Shown here in pieces: positions 44,071 through 54,642 of a DNA stretch of 64,000 bases. The notes beneath the pieces were generated by a model that had not been told where the DNA came from, searched no databases, and saw only the letters and a list, made by a program, of their open reading frames with translations. The DNA is from Shewanella oneidensis MR-1 (GTDB taxonomy: Bacteria > Pseudomonadota > Gammaproteobacteria > Enterobacterales > Shewanellaceae). Position 1 is the first letter of the stretch, and the number at the start of each line of letters is the position of its first letter. The position numbers and the translations under genes were made by a program. The stretch is taken from NCBI RefSeq assembly GCF_000146165.2, contig NC_004347.2, forward strand, positions 124,001 to 188,000. Reading direction: 5' to 3'.

Positions 44071-45612
44071 TTAAGCCTTTGGGCCAGCGTTGCGAATCGC
44101 GTCTGACACTTGATACTTAGCAAAGTTTTTAGTGAAAGCTGCGGCCAGTTTTTGCGCGTATTCAGCGTACAGTGCTTTATCGCTCCACGTGTTTACTGGA
44201 TTGAGTAAGTTACTGTCGACACCGCTAACCGCCACAGGCACCGCGAGGTTTAAGGTATCTAAATGCACGGTTTCAACGTTTTTCAGCTCGCCGCTGACGA
44301 TCGCATCGATGATAGCGCGGGTAGTTGGGATGTCGAAACGTTTACCAATACCGTGTGGACCGCCAGTCCAGCCAGTGTTGACTAAGTACACTTGGCTACC
44401 GAATGACTCGATACGCTTCATCAGCAGCTCAGCATATACACCTGCTGGACGTGGGAAGAAAGGTGCGCCGAAGCAAGTTGAGAAGGTTGACTGAATTGCA
44501 GAAGTTGAACCGATTTCAGTTGAACCCACTTTCGCGGTGTAACCAGAGAGGAAGTGGTAAGCCGCTTGCTCCTTGCTCAGGATAGACACCGGAGGCAACA
44601 CACCAGACACGTCGCAGGTTAAGAACACCACAGCATGTGGCTCGGCGCCGCGATTATCTTCTTTACGCTGAGCAATATGCTCCAGTGGGTAAGCTGCACG
44701 GGTGTTTTCCGTCAGGCTGCTGTCTTTGTAGTTGGGCACGCGGTGCTCGTCCATTACCACGTTTTCAAGCACAGTACCAAAGCGAATCGCATCCCAAATC
44801 ACAGGCTCGTTCTTTTGGCTTAAATCGATACATTTAGCGTAGCAACCGCCTTCGATATTGAATACGCCGCCCGGTGCCCACCCGTGCTCATCGTCACCGA
44901 TCAGGAAGCGTTTTGGATCGGCAGACAGGGTGGTTTTTCCTGTACCTGACAGACCGAAGAATAGGGTGGTGTCGCCGTCTTTACCTACGTTAGCCGAGCA
45001 GTGCATTGGTAATACACCTTGTGCTGGCAATAGGAAGTTTTGCACCGAGAACATCGACTTTTTCATTTCGCCAGCGTATTTCAGGCCCGCTAACAACACT
45101 TTGCGTTCAGCAAAGTTTAAGATCACCGCCGCATCTGAATTGGTGCCATCACGCTCAGGCATACAGACGAAGTCCGGCGCGTTGATGATTTGCCATACAG
45201 GTTTGTTTTGACGATTAAATTCTTCTGGGATGATAAAAAGGTTGCGGGCGAACAGTTGGTGCCAAGCGTATTGAGTCGTCACGCGCACTGGCTGGTAATG
45301 TTCTGGGTCTGCACCGACTTCGAGGTCAGATACAAACAGCTCTTTATCGGCGAGGAATGCTTCTACACGTGCCCATAAACCTTCAAACGCGCCGGGTTCA
45401 AATGCTTGGTTAACTGGTCCCCATTCAATATCTGCCGCTGAACCGGGTTCTTTAACAATAAAACGATCGCCAGGAGAGCGACCTGTACGTGTACCCGTTT
45501 TAGCAACCAGTGCGCCGTTAGCCGTCAATTCACCTTCGCCGCGTAGCAGGGCAAATTCGACCAGTTGTGCTGTAGAGGGGTTGTAATGAACGCGGTTTAA
45601 TCCATCCGCCAT
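44071..45612 (-). CDS. pckA: Phosphoenolpyruvate carboxykinase (ATP)
   Basis: The 513-residue cytoplasmic enzyme converts oxaloacetate and ATP to phosphoenolpyruvate, the entry to gluconeogenesis. The kinase loop [28 protein letters not shown] lies near residues 217-245, with the PEPCK-specific metal site in that block. [16 protein letters not shown] near the N-terminus binds oxaloacetate, and [14 protein letters not shown] plus [12 protein letters not shown] are typical of ATP-dependent enzymes. GGAGA precedes the ATG. Its length is normal for bacterial PckA. A candidate CRP site lies upstream. Confidence 0.97.
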   Translation of the reverse strand: MADGLNRVHYNPSTAQLVEFALLRGEGELTANGALVAKTGTRTGRSPGDRFIVKEPGSAADIEWGPVNQAFEPGAFEGLWARVEAFLADKELFVSDLEVGADPEHYQPVRVTTQYAWHQLFARNLFIIPEEFNRQNKPVWQIINAPDFVCMPERDGTNSDAAVILNFAERKVLLAGLKYAGEMKKSMFSVQNFLLPAQGVLPMHCSANVGKDGDTTLFFGLSGTGKTTLSADPKRFLIGDDEHGWAPGGVFNIEGGCYAKCIDLSQKNEPVIWDAIRFGTVLENVVMDEHRVPNYKDSSLTENTRAAYPLEHIAQRKEDNRGAEPHAVVFLTCDVSGVLPPVSILSKEQAAYHFLSGYTAKVGSTEIGSTSAIQSTFSTCFGAPFFPRPAGVYAELLMKRIESFGSQVYLVNTGWTGGPHGIGKRFDIPTTRAIIDAIVSGELKNVETVHLDTLNLAVPVAVSGVDSNLLNPVNTWSDKALYAEYAQKLAAAFTKNFAKYQVSDAIRNAGPKA

Positions 45613-45743
45613 AGTGAGGTCTCCATTGACTTGTATTTGTAAGGTTATTTTTTTATCGATCGTCTGCCGATTTTGCTTTTATTTATCGCCCGAGGCGTGC
45701 TAGGGGACAAAGTGTGCCGATTGTATCCTATCCACGGCTAAAG

Positions 45744-45759
45744 TGTGAGCTGGATCATT
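45744..45759. promoter_or_regulatory. Candidate CRP site upstream of pckA
   Basis: TGTGA-GCTGGA-TCATT has the CRP left half and spacing and a partly matched right half. It lies about 135 bases before pckA. Catabolite control of pckA is usual, but the match is incomplete. Confidence 0.3.
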
Positions 45760-45769
45760 GAGGCGGGTA

Positions 45770-45794
45770 AAAAAAGGGCACCCTGAGGTGCCCT
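45770..45794 (-). terminator. Intrinsic terminator after hslO
   Basis: On the minus strand AGGGCACC pairs with GGTGCCC around a short loop, then T6. It is 20 bases past the hslO stop. Confidence 0.85.
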
Positions 45795-45813
45795 GCTAAC
45801 AGTAAACGATTAC

Positions 45814-46674
45814 TTACTGCTGGGTATTTGAGGCGGTGCCATTAGCATAAATTGATGCGATATCAATAGCATCGAACAGGTATTTTGCATTGCAGTATTC
45901 GCAGCCCATTTCCACATTACCGTCTTCTGCCAGTATGGCTTCCACTTCGGCTTGGTCGATCGTTTTAATGGCTGCCGCACTGCGCTCACGTGAACATGTA
46001 CATTTAAAGCTCACTTCGATAGGGTCGAACAGACGTACTTCTTCTTGGTGATATAGGCGGTGTAATACTTCCTGCGCTTCTAAGGTGAATAATTCCTCCG
46101 CCTTGATGGTCGCAGTCAGCTGACACAAATGTTCGAAGTCGGCATTGTGATCTTCTTGGCTAGGTAAAATTTGCAAGAACATGCCAGCAGCTTGTTTTCC
46201 ATCGGCAAATAACCATAGAGCAGTAGGTAATTGTTCAGACTGATTAAAGTAGTCTTCTACACAGGCGGCCAAGGTCGGTTTGTCGAGGGCGACCACGCCT
46301 TGATAACGTTCACCTTCATCGGGTGTGAGGGTAATAACCATATAACCTTGGCCAAATAGATCGGCGAGGCTGGCATCATCGGCCAACTCGCCATCCCAGC
46401 GTGCTATGCCACGAAGCTGCTGCAGATTGTTGCCATTGATTACCGCCAGCGATACAGGACCATTACCTTGCAACTGCACGCTAATATCACCGCTAAATTT
46501 TAGGGTAGCGGTTAATAAAGAGGTTGCCGCCAGTAATTCGCCGAGCAGGGTTTGCAGCACGGGAGGATAGGCATGTGAACCAATTACCTGTTGATAGCTG
46601 TTTTGCAATTGTACGAGTTCACCACGCACATCGGCATTATCGAACAGATAGCGGTGTAAAATATCTTGGGTCAT
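45814..46674 (-). CDS. hslO: Redox-regulated chaperone Hsp33 (HslO)
   Basis: The protein is 286 residues from the ATG at 46674; an in-frame GTG at 46684 sits in the ribosome-site region (GTGAG) and is not preferred. The N-terminal substrate-binding domain is followed by the redox switch: four zinc cysteines in CxC ([10 protein letters not shown]) and CxxC ([11 protein letters not shown]). On oxidation zinc is released and Hsp33 becomes an ATP-independent holdase. It is 25 bases after hslR, so the two form an operon, the usual arrangement. Confidence 0.95.
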   Translation of the reverse strand: MTQDILHRYLFDNADVRGELVQLQNSYQQVIGSHAYPPVLQTLLGELLAATSLLTATLKFSGDISVQLQGNGPVSLAVINGNNLQQLRGIARWDGELADDASLADLFGQGYMVITLTPDEGERYQGVVALDKPTLAACVEDYFNQSEQLPTALWLFADGKQAAGMFLQILPSQEDHNADFEHLCQLTATIKAEELFTLEAQEVLHRLYHQEEVRLFDPIEVSFKCTCSRERSAAAIKTIDQAEVEAILAEDGNVEMGCEYCNAKYLFDAIDIASIYANGTASNTQQ

Positions 46675-46699
46675 CTTGTGTCTCACTGTTAGGTAACTT

Positions 46700-47098
46700 T
46701 TAGAATTCTTTAAAACGGATAAGCTCTCGTCGCTGTTTTTTATCCGGTTTGCGGTCGGGCGCAGGATTATTCAGTATGTTTAATCGTCTGGCTTCGGCGT
46801 TTACCGCACGTTTAGCGGCACTGGCGGCCGTTTCTTGGTACAATTCCTGCGCTATTGATGCACTTTGGCGCACTTCAGATAATTTTTTTATGACGATCTC
46901 TTTATCGTCATATCCCTGCCTTATCTTAAGAATGGCACCTATCTCTGCATTCTTACTGGATTTGGTGCGAGCGCCGTTGTAATGTACTTTACCGCCGTTG
47001 ATCATTTCTTTGGCAATGGCACGGGTTTTATAAAAACGTGCGGCCCATAACCACTTATCGAGTCGAACGCTGCCACTGTCGTCTGAACTTTGTGTCAT
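46700..47098 (-). CDS. hslR: Ribosome-associated heat shock protein Hsp15 (HslR)
   Basis: The protein is 132 residues from the ATG at 47098, where GGAG sits 5 bases upstream; the open frame to 47167 has no ribosome site. The S4 RNA-binding fold begins [32 protein letters not shown] and the C-terminus is basic ([12 protein letters not shown]). Hsp15 binds stalled 50S subunits that carry peptidyl-tRNA. It is the first gene of the hslR-hslO pair and is divergent from the type II secretion operon, sharing a 250-base promoter region. Confidence 0.93.
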   Translation of the reverse strand: MTQSSDDSGSVRLDKWLWAARFYKTRAIAKEMINGGKVHYNGARTKSSKNAEIGAILKIRQGYDDKEIVIKKLSEVRQSASIAQELYQETAASAAKRAVNAEARRLNILNNPAPDRKPDKKQRRELIRFKEF

Positions 47099-47349
47099 AG
47101 TGTCTCCAAGATAAAAGCTCGATGAGTTCACATGCTGAGTAATAAAATGCCTAAGTCGCATTGCCATTATGTTAAAGGGTGGTGCGCTTCACACCCTTTT
47201 TAGGCGGGCAAAGTTAGCATAAATGGCCGATTTTCGCCAATTGCAATACTGTTATGGGGTTGTTGCCAAATGCGGCCTAGGTTAGCATGTGGCGAACATT
47301 ATAATTTTTATAATCAGAACAGAGACCTGTATAGAGGGTCCACATAAAT

Positions 47350-48276
47350 ATGGATTTATTAGATAAAGTTATCGCAAAAGCTACAGGTATTCCGCATAAG
47401 CCATTGAGCCAAGTCGTTTTCTGGTGTGGTTTTATCCTAAGTTTACTCTTAGCTGCGCAAATTACATGGAAGCTCGTACCTACCTCATCTTCTCCTACGG
47501 CTTGGTCTCCCTCTGCGGTGACTACGACTGGTAAAGGGGCTGGGCAAATCGATCTCGATGGATTACAGCAACTTGCGCTTTTTGGTCGAGCCGATGCCAA
47601 AACGGATAAACCTAAAGCCGAAGTGGTTGAAACCGTTACCGATGCACCTAAGACCTCCTTATCTATCCAACTGACAGGTGTTGTGGCATCCACCGCCGAT
47701 CAAAAAGGTCTGGCGATTATTGAATCCAGTGGCAGCCAAGAAACCTACAGCTTGGGCGATAAAATTAAGGGAACATCCGCTTCGTTAAAAGAAGTCTATG
47801 CTGACCGCATTATCATTACCAATGCCGGTCGCTATGAAACCCTGATGCTTGATGGTTTGGTTTACACCAGCCAAAGTCCCGCGAATCAACAATTACAGAA
47901 GGCCAAGAGTGGAAAACCTGAAGTCGTTAGCCGAGTAGACCAACGCAAGAATGCTGAAATCTCTCAAGAGCTGGCTGAATCACGTACTGAACTCTTAGCC
48001 GATCCTAGCAAAATCACTGATTACATCGCGATTTCTCCCGTTAAGCAGGGAGAAAGCGTTGTCGGTTATCGCCTCAATCCGGGCAAAGATGTGAACTTAT
48101 TTAAGCAAGCGGGTTTTAAGCCCAATGATCTTGCGAAAACCATTAATGGGTACGATCTGACTGTGATGAGTCAGGCGTTAGAAATGATGAGCCAATTACC
48201 TGAATTAACTGAAGTTTCCATTATGGTTGAGCGGGAAGGACAATTGGTTGAAATCATGTTTAGTTTGCCGCAATAA
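47350..48276 (+). CDS. gspC: Type II secretion protein GspC
   Basis: The 308-residue inner membrane protein of the secretion machine has one helix (VFWCGFILSLLLAAQITWKL, residues ~24-43), the homology region that contacts GspD (LSIQLTGVVASTADQKGLAIIESSGSQETYSLGDKIKG, ~105-145), and a C-terminal PDZ domain (YIAISPVKQGESVVGYRLNPGKDVNLFKQAGFKPNDLAKTINGYDL, ~215-300), which is involved in substrate choice. First gene of the operon; no gspA or gspB precedes it. Gap to gspD is 24 bases. Confidence 0.95.
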   Translation: MDLLDKVIAKATGIPHKPLSQVVFWCGFILSLLLAAQITWKLVPTSSSPTAWSPSAVTTTGKGAGQIDLDGLQQLALFGRADAKTDKPKAEVVETVTDAPKTSLSIQLTGVVASTADQKGLAIIESSGSQETYSLGDKIKGTSASLKEVYADRIIITNAGRYETLMLDGLVYTSQSPANQQLQKAKSGKPEVVSRVDQRKNAEISQELAESRTELLADPSKITDYIAISPVKQGESVVGYRLNPGKDVNLFKQAGFKPNDLAKTINGYDLTVMSQALEMMSQLPELTEVSIMVEREGQLVEIMFSLPQ

Positions 48277-48300
48277 CACGCGTTAGGGGAAAGAAAAATA

Positions 48301-50415
48301 ATGAATAACAAACGGATTCGACGCAAACTGATTGCTGGAGTTGTGGCGGGCGCCACCATGCTGACCTCGCAATTTGTTTGGTCTGAACAATATGCGGCCA
48401 ACTTTAAGGGCACAGATATTCAAGAATTTATCAATATTGTTGGTAAAAATCTGAATAAAACCATTATCGTTGACCCAACAATTCGCGGCAAGATCAACGT
48501 TCGCAGCTATGATCTACTCAATGATGAGCAATACTATCAATTTTTCCTCAACGTGCTGCAAGTGTACGGTTATGCCATCGTCGAGATGGAAAATAACGTT
48601 ATCAAAGTCATCAAAGATAAAGATGCGAAAACGGCAGCGATTCGTGTTGCCAATGACAATGACCCAGGTCTGGGTGATGAAATGGTTACCCGTATCGTGG
48701 CGCTGTATAACACAGAGGCTAAGCAATTAGCGCCGTTATTACGTCAGTTAAACGATAACGCTGGTGGTGGAAACGTTGTTAACTACGACCCTTCAAACGT
48801 GCTGATGCTGTCTGGTCGCGCTGCGGTCGTAAACAAGCTAGTGGAAATCATTCGCCGAGTCGATAAACAGGGTGATACCTCTGTACAAGTAGTGCCGCTC
48901 GAATATGCCTCTGCCGGTGAAATGGTACGAATTATCGATACTCTGTACCGCGCAACCGCTAACCAATCGCAGCTTCCAGGTCAAGCGCCCAAAGTGGTGG
49001 CCGATGAGCGGATTAACGCTGTCGTCGTGAGTGGTGACGAAAAGAGCCGCCAACGTGTGGTTGAGTTGATCCACCGTCTCGATGCTGAACAAGCCAGCAC
49101 GGGTAACACTAAGGTACGTTATTTACGTTATGCCAAGGCCGAAGACTTAGTTGAAGTGTTAACTGGCTTTGCGCAGAAGCTCGAAAGCGAAAAAGATCCG
49201 AGCGCTCAAGCTGCAGGTGGTGGTAAACGTCGTAATGAAATTAATATTATGGCCCACACCGACACTAACGCATTAGTGATCAGTGCTGAGCCGGACCAAA
49301 TGCGCACCATTGAGAGCGTCATCAACCAACTCGATATTCGTCGTGCTCAGGTACTCGTAGAAGCCATTATCGTGGAAGTCGCCGAAGGCGATAACGTGGG
49401 CTTTGGTGTGCAATGGGCCGCCAAAGCTGGTGGTGGTACTCAGTTTAATAACTTAGGCCCAACTATTGGTGAAATTGGCGCGGGTATTTGGCAGGCGCAG
49501 GATAAAGAAGGTACTTACATTACGAACCCGAGCACGGGTGAGGTGATTGGCCAAAACCCCAAAACCAAGGGTGATGTGACCTTATTGGCGCAGGCCTTAG
49601 GTAAAGTGAATGGTATGGCATGGGGCGTTGCCATGGGTGACTTTGGTGCCTTAGTACAAGCGGTCTCCGCCGATACCAACTCAAACGTACTGGCAACGCC
49701 TTCGATTACCACCTTAGATAACCAAGAAGCTTCCTTCATCGTCGGTGACGAAGTGCCCATTCTGACGGGTTCTACCGCCAGTTCAAACAACAGTAACCCA
49801 TTCCAAACCGTTGAGCGTAAAGAGGTTGGGGTGAAGTTAAAAGTGGTGCCACAGATTAACGAAGGCAACGCGGTTAAACTCGCCATTGAGCAGGAAGTCT
49901 CCGGCGTAAACGGTAACACTGGGGTGGATATTTCCTTCGCGACACGCCGGTTAACTACCACTGTTATGGCCGATTCAGGCCAAATCGTGGTACTCGGTGG
50001 TTTGATTAACGAAGAAGTCCAAGAAAGTATCCAGAAAGTGCCATTCCTTGGTGATATTCCGATACTCGGACACTTATTCAAATCCTCTTCTAGCAAGAAG
50101 ACCAAGAAAAACCTGATGATCTTCATCAAGCCCACCATCATCCGTGATGGTGTGACGATGGAAGGTATCGCGGGTCGCAAATATAACTATTTCAGAGCGT
50201 TGCAGCTTGAACAGCAAGAGCGTGGTGTCAATTTAATGCCTGATACTAAAGTGCCGGTATTAGATGAGTGGAACCAGTCTGAGTACTTGCCACCTGAAGT
50301 GAACGATATTTTAGAGCGTTACAAAGAAGGCAAAGGGTTAGAGACTCAGATGCGTAAAACTGACCCGACCCTCAAGTCGTTGGATGAAAACAAAAACAAA
50401 GATAAAACACAATGA
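48301..50415 (+). CDS. gspD: Type II secretin GspD
   Basis: The 704-residue outer-membrane secretin forms the export channel. The signal peptide is followed by N0 ([25 protein letters not shown]), N1-N3 repeats (about 120-340), and the secretin domain (~345-640) with [29 protein letters not shown] and [16 protein letters not shown]. The S-domain-like tail ([23 protein letters not shown]) is hydrophilic and presumably binds a pilotin; no gspS gene is in the window. The gene overlaps gspE by 4 bases, showing translational coupling. Confidence 0.97.
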   Translation: MNNKRIRRKLIAGVVAGATMLTSQFVWSEQYAANFKGTDIQEFINIVGKNLNKTIIVDPTIRGKINVRSYDLLNDEQYYQFFLNVLQVYGYAIVEMENNVIKVIKDKDAKTAAIRVANDNDPGLGDEMVTRIVALYNTEAKQLAPLLRQLNDNAGGGNVVNYDPSNVLMLSGRAAVVNKLVEIIRRVDKQGDTSVQVVPLEYASAGEMVRIIDTLYRATANQSQLPGQAPKVVADERINAVVVSGDEKSRQRVVELIHRLDAEQASTGNTKVRYLRYAKAEDLVEVLTGFAQKLESEKDPSAQAAGGGKRRNEINIMAHTDTNALVISAEPDQMRTIESVINQLDIRRAQVLVEAIIVEVAEGDNVGFGVQWAAKAGGGTQFNNLGPTIGEIGAGIWQAQDKEGTYITNPSTGEVIGQNPKTKGDVTLLAQALGKVNGMAWGVAMGDFGALVQAVSADTNSNVLATPSITTLDNQEASFIVGDEVPILTGSTASSNNSNPFQTVERKEVGVKLKVVPQINEGNAVKLAIEQEVSGVNGNTGVDISFATRRLTTTVMADSGQIVVLGGLINEEVQESIQKVPFLGDIPILGHLFKSSSSKKTKKNLMIFIKPTIIRDGVTMEGIAGRKYNYFRALQLEQQERGVNLMPDTKVPVLDEWNQSEYLPPEVNDILERYKEGKGLETQMRKTDPTLKSLDENKNKDKTQ

Positions 50416-51977
50416 GTGAAATACAAGTATCCCAAGTCGAGGATTTAAGCTTAGTTTCCAATGAACTAGGTCTTGAAGCCGAAGGTGATGAGGTATTTCG
50501 CTCCAGCAGCAAAGAGCGTTTACCTTTTGCCTTTGCCCATCGCCATCAGGTGATTTTAGCCTATGGCGATGATGGTGCCTTGAACCTGTTTTATACCGCC
50601 CACACCCCATTAGCGGCTATGCTCGAGGCACGCCGCTATTCAGGGGTGGATTTACCTTTGGTGTTGCTCGAGCCGAATAAGTTTGAGGTCAAACTCACTC
50701 AGGCATACCAAGCTAATTCCTCCGAAGCACAACAGCTGATGGAAGATATTGGCAACGAGATGGATTTATTCACCCTCGCTGAAGAGTTGCCACAAACCGA
50801 GGACCTGCTCGAAGGTGACGATGATGCCCCGATCATTAAGCTGATTAACGCCTTGTTATCTGAGGCGATTAAAGAAGAAGCCTCGGATATTCATATCGAA
50901 ACCTATGAGAAACAACTGGTGGTGCGATTCCGCATCGACGGTGTGCTCAAAGAAGTGCTCAAGCCAAACCGTAAACTGTCATCTTTATTGGTGTCGCGGA
51001 TTAAGGTTATGGCGCGCCTCGATATCGCCGAGAAGCGTGTTCCCCAGGACGGCCGTATTTCGCTGCGGATTGCGGGCCGCGCGGTGGACGTGCGGGTATC
51101 GACCATGCCATCGAGCCACGGTGAACGGGTGGTGCTGCGTTTACTCGATAAAAACGCCGGTAATCTGGATTTAAAACAACTGGGTATGACGGACAGTATC
51201 CGAGCCAAGTTCGATGAGCTTATTCGTCGTCCCCACGGTATTATCTTGGTAACCGGTCCTACGGGTTCGGGTAAGAGTACCACGCTGTATGCCGGGCTTA
51301 CTGAGATTAACTCTAAAGATACCAATATCTTAACTGTTGAAGATCCCATCGAATACGAGTTAGAAGGCATCGGCCAAACTCAAGTTAACACTAAGGCGGA
51401 TATGACCTTTGCCCGTGGTCTACGGGCGATTTTGCGTCAAGACCCCGATGTGGTGATGATTGGGGAAATCCGTGACCTTGAAACTGCGCAAATTGCGGTG
51501 CAGGCATCTTTGACTGGCCACTTAGTGATTTCGACTCTTCACACTAACACCGCTTCGGGCGCGATTACCCGTTTGCAGGACATGGGTGTTGAGCCATTTT
51601 TGGTGTCATCGAGCTTGCTCGGCGTATTGGCCCAGCGTTTAATCCGTACCCTCTGTCCAAAATGTAAGACAGAGCATACGCCCGATGAACGTGAACGTGA
51701 GCTACTTGGGATTACTGCTGATGATCCACGCCATATTTATCGTGCCAACGGCTGTAAAGCCTGTGGCGGTAGTGGTTACCGTGGTCGTACCGGCATCCAC
51801 GAGCTATTGCTTGTCGATGATAATGTGCGCGAGCTTATTCACGGTGGCCGTGGCGAACTGGCGATTGAGAAATATATCCGTCAGTCGGTACCGAGTATTC
51901 GCCATGATGGCATGAGTAAAGTGCTTTTAGGTATCACTACTCTGGAAGAAGTCTTGAGGGTGACCCGCGAGGAGTAA
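50412..51977 (+). CDS. gspE: Type II secretion ATPase GspE
   Basis: The 521-residue cytoplasmic hexameric ATPase powers pseudopilus assembly. The N-terminal domain (1-140) docks to GspL. Walker A is GPTGSGKST with K288, followed by the Asp box [20 protein letters not shown], Walker B ([12 protein letters not shown]) and the His box [12 protein letters not shown]. The tetracysteine zinc motif CPKC...[19 protein letters not shown] is intact near residues 417-460. The ATG overlaps the gspD stop. Confidence 0.97.
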   Translation: MSEIQVSQVEDLSLVSNELGLEAEGDEVFRSSSKERLPFAFAHRHQVILAYGDDGALNLFYTAHTPLAAMLEARRYSGVDLPLVLLEPNKFEVKLTQAYQANSSEAQQLMEDIGNEMDLFTLAEELPQTEDLLEGDDDAPIIKLINALLSEAIKEEASDIHIETYEKQLVVRFRIDGVLKEVLKPNRKLSSLLVSRIKVMARLDIAEKRVPQDGRISLRIAGRAVDVRVSTMPSSHGERVVLRLLDKNAGNLDLKQLGMTDSIRAKFDELIRRPHGIILVTGPTGSGKSTTLYAGLTEINSKDTNILTVEDPIEYELEGIGQTQVNTKADMTFARGLRAILRQDPDVVMIGEIRDLETAQIAVQASLTGHLVISTLHTNTASGAITRLQDMGVEPFLVSSSLLGVLAQRLIRTLCPKCKTEHTPDERERELLGITADDPRHIYRANGCKACGGSGYRGRTGIHELLLVDDNVRELIHGGRGELAIEKYIRQSVPSIRHDGMSKVLLGITTLEEVLRVTREE

Positions 51978-51980
51978 GCC

Positions 51981-53204
51981 ATGCCAGCATTTGAATATAA
52001 GGCGCTGGACGCCAAAGGAAAGCAGCTTAAAGGCGTGATCGAAGCGGATACCGCCAGACACGCCCGCAGCCAGCTGCGCGATCAACGCTTGATGCCGCTG
52101 GACATTCTGCCGGTTACTGAAAAAGAAGCCAAGGCCAAAAGCAGTGGCTTTGCTTTATTTAAGCGGGGAATCTCGGTCGCTGAACTCGCGCTGATCACCC
52201 GTCAAATCGCCACCTTAGTGGCTGCGGGGTTGCCGATTGAGGAATCCCTTAAAGCAGTCGGGCAGCAGTGTGAGAAAGACCGTCTGGCCAGTATGATCAT
52301 GGCGGTGCGCTCACGCGTTGTTGAAGGCTATAGTCTGGCCGATTCCTTAGCCGAATTTCCGCATATTTTCGATGACTTGTACCGCGCGATGGTGGCCTCG
52401 GGAGAAAAATCCGGTCACTTGGAAGTGGTACTTAATCGTTTAGCCGATTACACCGAACGTCGTCAGCAGCTTAAATCTAAACTGCAACAGGCGATGATTT
52501 ACCCCATTATGCTGACACTTGTCGCCATTGGTGTGGTGTCTGTATTGTTAGCGGCTGTGGTGCCTAAAGTGGTTGGGCAATTTGAACATATGGGAGCAGA
52601 GTTACCCGCCACCACCCGCTTTTTAATTGCAGCCTCTGACTTTGTGCAAAATTACGGCCTGCTTGTGGTCTTGGTTCTGGGTATTTTGCTGGTGGTGTTC
52701 CAGCGTTTACTCAAGTCACCGATTTTCAAAATGAAATTCCATACATTTTTACTGAAAATGCCGGTGATTGGCCGAGTGAGTAAGGGATTAAATACCGCGC
52801 GATTTGCCCGAACCTTAAGTATTTTATCTGCCAGTTCTGTGCCCTTGTTAGATGGGATGCGCATTGCCAGTGAAGTGTTGCAAAATATGCGCGTGCGTGC
52901 GGCGGTGGATGATGCCACGGCGCGCGTACGGGAAGGAACTAGCTTAAGCACTGCGTTGACTAACACTAAGCTGTTTCCGGCGATGATGTTATATATGATC
53001 GCCTCGGGGGAGAAGAGTGGTCAGCTCGAAGATATGCTTGAGCGCGCGGCAGATAACCAAGATCGGGAGTTCGAGAGTAATGTTACGCTCGCCCTCGGCG
53101 TATTCGAACCCATGTTAGTGGTGAGCATGGCGGGGGTTGTACTCTTTATCGTTATGGCCATTCTGCAACCTATCTTGGCACTGAACAATTTGATTAGTGG
53201 CTAG
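51981..53204 (+). CDS. gspF: Type II secretion inner membrane protein GspF
   Basis: The 407-residue polytopic platform protein begins MPAFEYKALDAKGKQLKGVIEADTARHAR, the standard N-terminus. Two homologous cytoplasmic domains (~70-190 and ~270-390) each contain the helical bundle with LITRQIATLVAAGLPIEESL and FARTLSILSASSVPLLDGMRI. Membrane helices are near 170-190, 220-245 and 375-400. It starts 3 bases after gspE and is followed by a 74-base gap before gspG. Confidence 0.97.
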   Translation: MPAFEYKALDAKGKQLKGVIEADTARHARSQLRDQRLMPLDILPVTEKEAKAKSSGFALFKRGISVAELALITRQIATLVAAGLPIEESLKAVGQQCEKDRLASMIMAVRSRVVEGYSLADSLAEFPHIFDDLYRAMVASGEKSGHLEVVLNRLADYTERRQQLKSKLQQAMIYPIMLTLVAIGVVSVLLAAVVPKVVGQFEHMGAELPATTRFLIAASDFVQNYGLLVVLVLGILLVVFQRLLKSPIFKMKFHTFLLKMPVIGRVSKGLNTARFARTLSILSASSVPLLDGMRIASEVLQNMRVRAAVDDATARVREGTSLSTALTNTKLFPAMMLYMIASGEKSGQLEDMLERAADNQDREFESNVTLALGVFEPMLVVSMAGVVLFIVMAILQPILALNNLISG

Positions 53205-53278
53205 TTTTTGAATTTATGGGATGTTGCCTCTCAGTAATAATACAGAGAATGGTGCTGGTTTTTTAGGAGATGTAGTCG

Positions 53279-53713
53279 ATGCAAATGAACAAAAAGCACA
53301 AAGGTTTTACCTTACTCGAAGTGATGGTGGTGATTGTTATCCTCGGTATTTTGGCGTCTATGGTGGTGCCAAACCTGATGGGCAACAAAGATAAAGCTGA
53401 CCAACAAAAGGCGGTATCTGACATAGTCGCGCTCGAAAATGCCTTAGATATGTACAAGTTAGATAACGGTGTGTATCCAACGACTGAACAAGGTTTAGAG
53501 GCCTTAGTGCAAAAACCTACTATTTCACCCGAGCCACGTAATTACCGTGAAGAAGGTTATGTGAAGCGTTTACCGCAGGATCCATGGCGTAATAACTACT
53601 TACTGTTAAGCCCTGGCGAAAACAGCAAGTTAGATATCTTCAGCGCAGGCCCTGATAGTCAGCCAGGTACCGAAGACGATATCGGTAACTGGAACTTACA
53701 GAATTTCCAATAA
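53279..53713 (+). CDS. gspG: Major pseudopilin GspG
   Basis: The 144-residue pseudopilin has the prepilin peptidase site after Gly9 (KKHKG/FTLLEVMVVIVILGILASMVVPN), with Glu5 of the mature chain. The C-terminal part has GVYPTTEQGLEALVQKP and the calcium-loop region DIFSAGPDSQPGTEDDIGNW. It polymerises into the pseudopilus that pushes substrates through GspD. The ATG at 53279 has GGAGATG 9 bases upstream; a second ATG at 53285 is possible. The prepilin peptidase gene is elsewhere. Confidence 0.97.
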   Translation: MQMNKKHKGFTLLEVMVVIVILGILASMVVPNLMGNKDKADQQKAVSDIVALENALDMYKLDNGVYPTTEQGLEALVQKPTISPEPRNYREEGYVKRLPQDPWRNNYLLLSPGENSKLDIFSAGPDSQPGTEDDIGNWNLQNFQ

Positions 53714-53714
53714 G

Positions 53715-54287
53715 ATGTTAATGCTGCGCCACGCCGGCTTCACCTTAATGGAGGTGATGCTGGTGATTTTGTTAATGGGACTCACCGCTGCTGGGGTGAC
53801 TATGTCTATTGGCAATTCAGGGCCACAACAGGCGCTGGAAAAGACTGCGCAGCAATTTATTGCCGCCACAGAGTTAGTGCTCGATGAAACCGTATTAAGC
53901 GGCCAATTTATCGGAATCGTGGTGGAAAAAACAAGCTATCAGTTTGTTTTTTATAAGGATGGTAAATGGAATCCATTGGAGAAGGACAGAATTTTGTCCG
54001 AGAAACAAATGGAACCCGGTGTCGTCATCAATTTAGTGCTCGATGGTTTGCCACTCGTTCAAGAGGACGAGCAAGACGAATCTTGGTTTGAAGAACCCTT
54101 AATCGAGCCCTCAAGCGAAGATAAGAAAAAGCACCCAGAGCCACAGATTTTGCTGTTCCCAAGCGGTGAAATGAGCGCTTTTGAGCTGAGTTTTATCACT
54201 AAGACAGATAAAGGGCCGCTCGACGTATTAGTCGTGGGTGATGCCCTTGGCCGTTTAACCCTAGGGCGACCCGATGAAATACGCTAG
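53715..54287 (+). CDS. gspH: Minor pseudopilin GspH
   Basis: The 190-residue minor pseudopilin has the processing site after Gly8 (LRHAG/FTLMEVMLVILLMGLTAAGV) with Glu5. The globular part contains an acidic loop (LVQEDEQDESWFEEPLIEPSSEDKKKHPEP) and the C-terminal LDVLVVGDALGRLTLGRP. It sits at or near the pseudopilus tip with GspI, J and K. It starts two bases after gspG and overlaps gspI by 14 bases. Confidence 0.93.
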   Translation: MLMLRHAGFTLMEVMLVILLMGLTAAGVTMSIGNSGPQQALEKTAQQFIAATELVLDETVLSGQFIGIVVEKTSYQFVFYKDGKWNPLEKDRILSEKQMEPGVVINLVLDGLPLVQEDEQDESWFEEPLIEPSSEDKKKHPEPQILLFPSGEMSAFELSFITKTDKGPLDVLVVGDALGRLTLGRPDEIR

Positions 54288-54642
54288 GGGAATGACGTTA
54301 CTCGAAGTGATCGTGGCGTTAGCTGTGTTTGCTGTTGCCGCCGTTTCCATCACTAAAAGCTTGAGTGAGCAAATGGCGAATATGCCGATTCTGGAGTCGC
54401 GCACTCTGGCCCAGTGGGTAGCAGACAATCAAATGGTCGATGCTAGGCTTGATCCTCAATTTCCGGAAATCGGCAAAAAAGAAGGTCAAGTAGAACTGGC
54501 GGGTAAGGATTGGTACTGGCGTAAAGAGGTGGTGAAAACCACAGACGATAACTTTCGGATGATCCGCATTAGTGTCAGCGAAGATGAGCGTTATCAGCGT
54601 ATTGCTGCACAAGTGAGTAGTTATGTCCTCAAAACGAACTAA
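54274..54642 (+). CDS. gspI: Minor pseudopilin GspI
   Basis: The 122-residue pseudopilin has a very short leader: processing after Gly6 (MKYARG/MTLLEVIVALAVFAVAAVSI), with Met as first mature residue and Glu5 kept. The later SRTLAQWVADNQMVDARL is the hallmark of GspI, and LAGKDWYWRKEVV is also typical. It initiates the tip complex with GspJ and GspK. It overlaps gspH by 14 bases and gspJ by 20, consistent with tight coupling. Confidence 0.95.
   Translation: MKYARGMTLLEVIVALAVFAVAAVSITKSLSEQMANMPILESRTLAQWVADNQMVDARLDPQFPEIGKKEGQVELAGKDWYWRKEVVKTTDDNFRMIRISVSEDERYQRIAAQVSSYVLKTN

Noticed and set aside
49515..50180. A 221-codon reverse frame inside gspD
   Set aside because: It is fully antisense to the conserved secretin domain; length alone is explained by codon bias on the coding strand.
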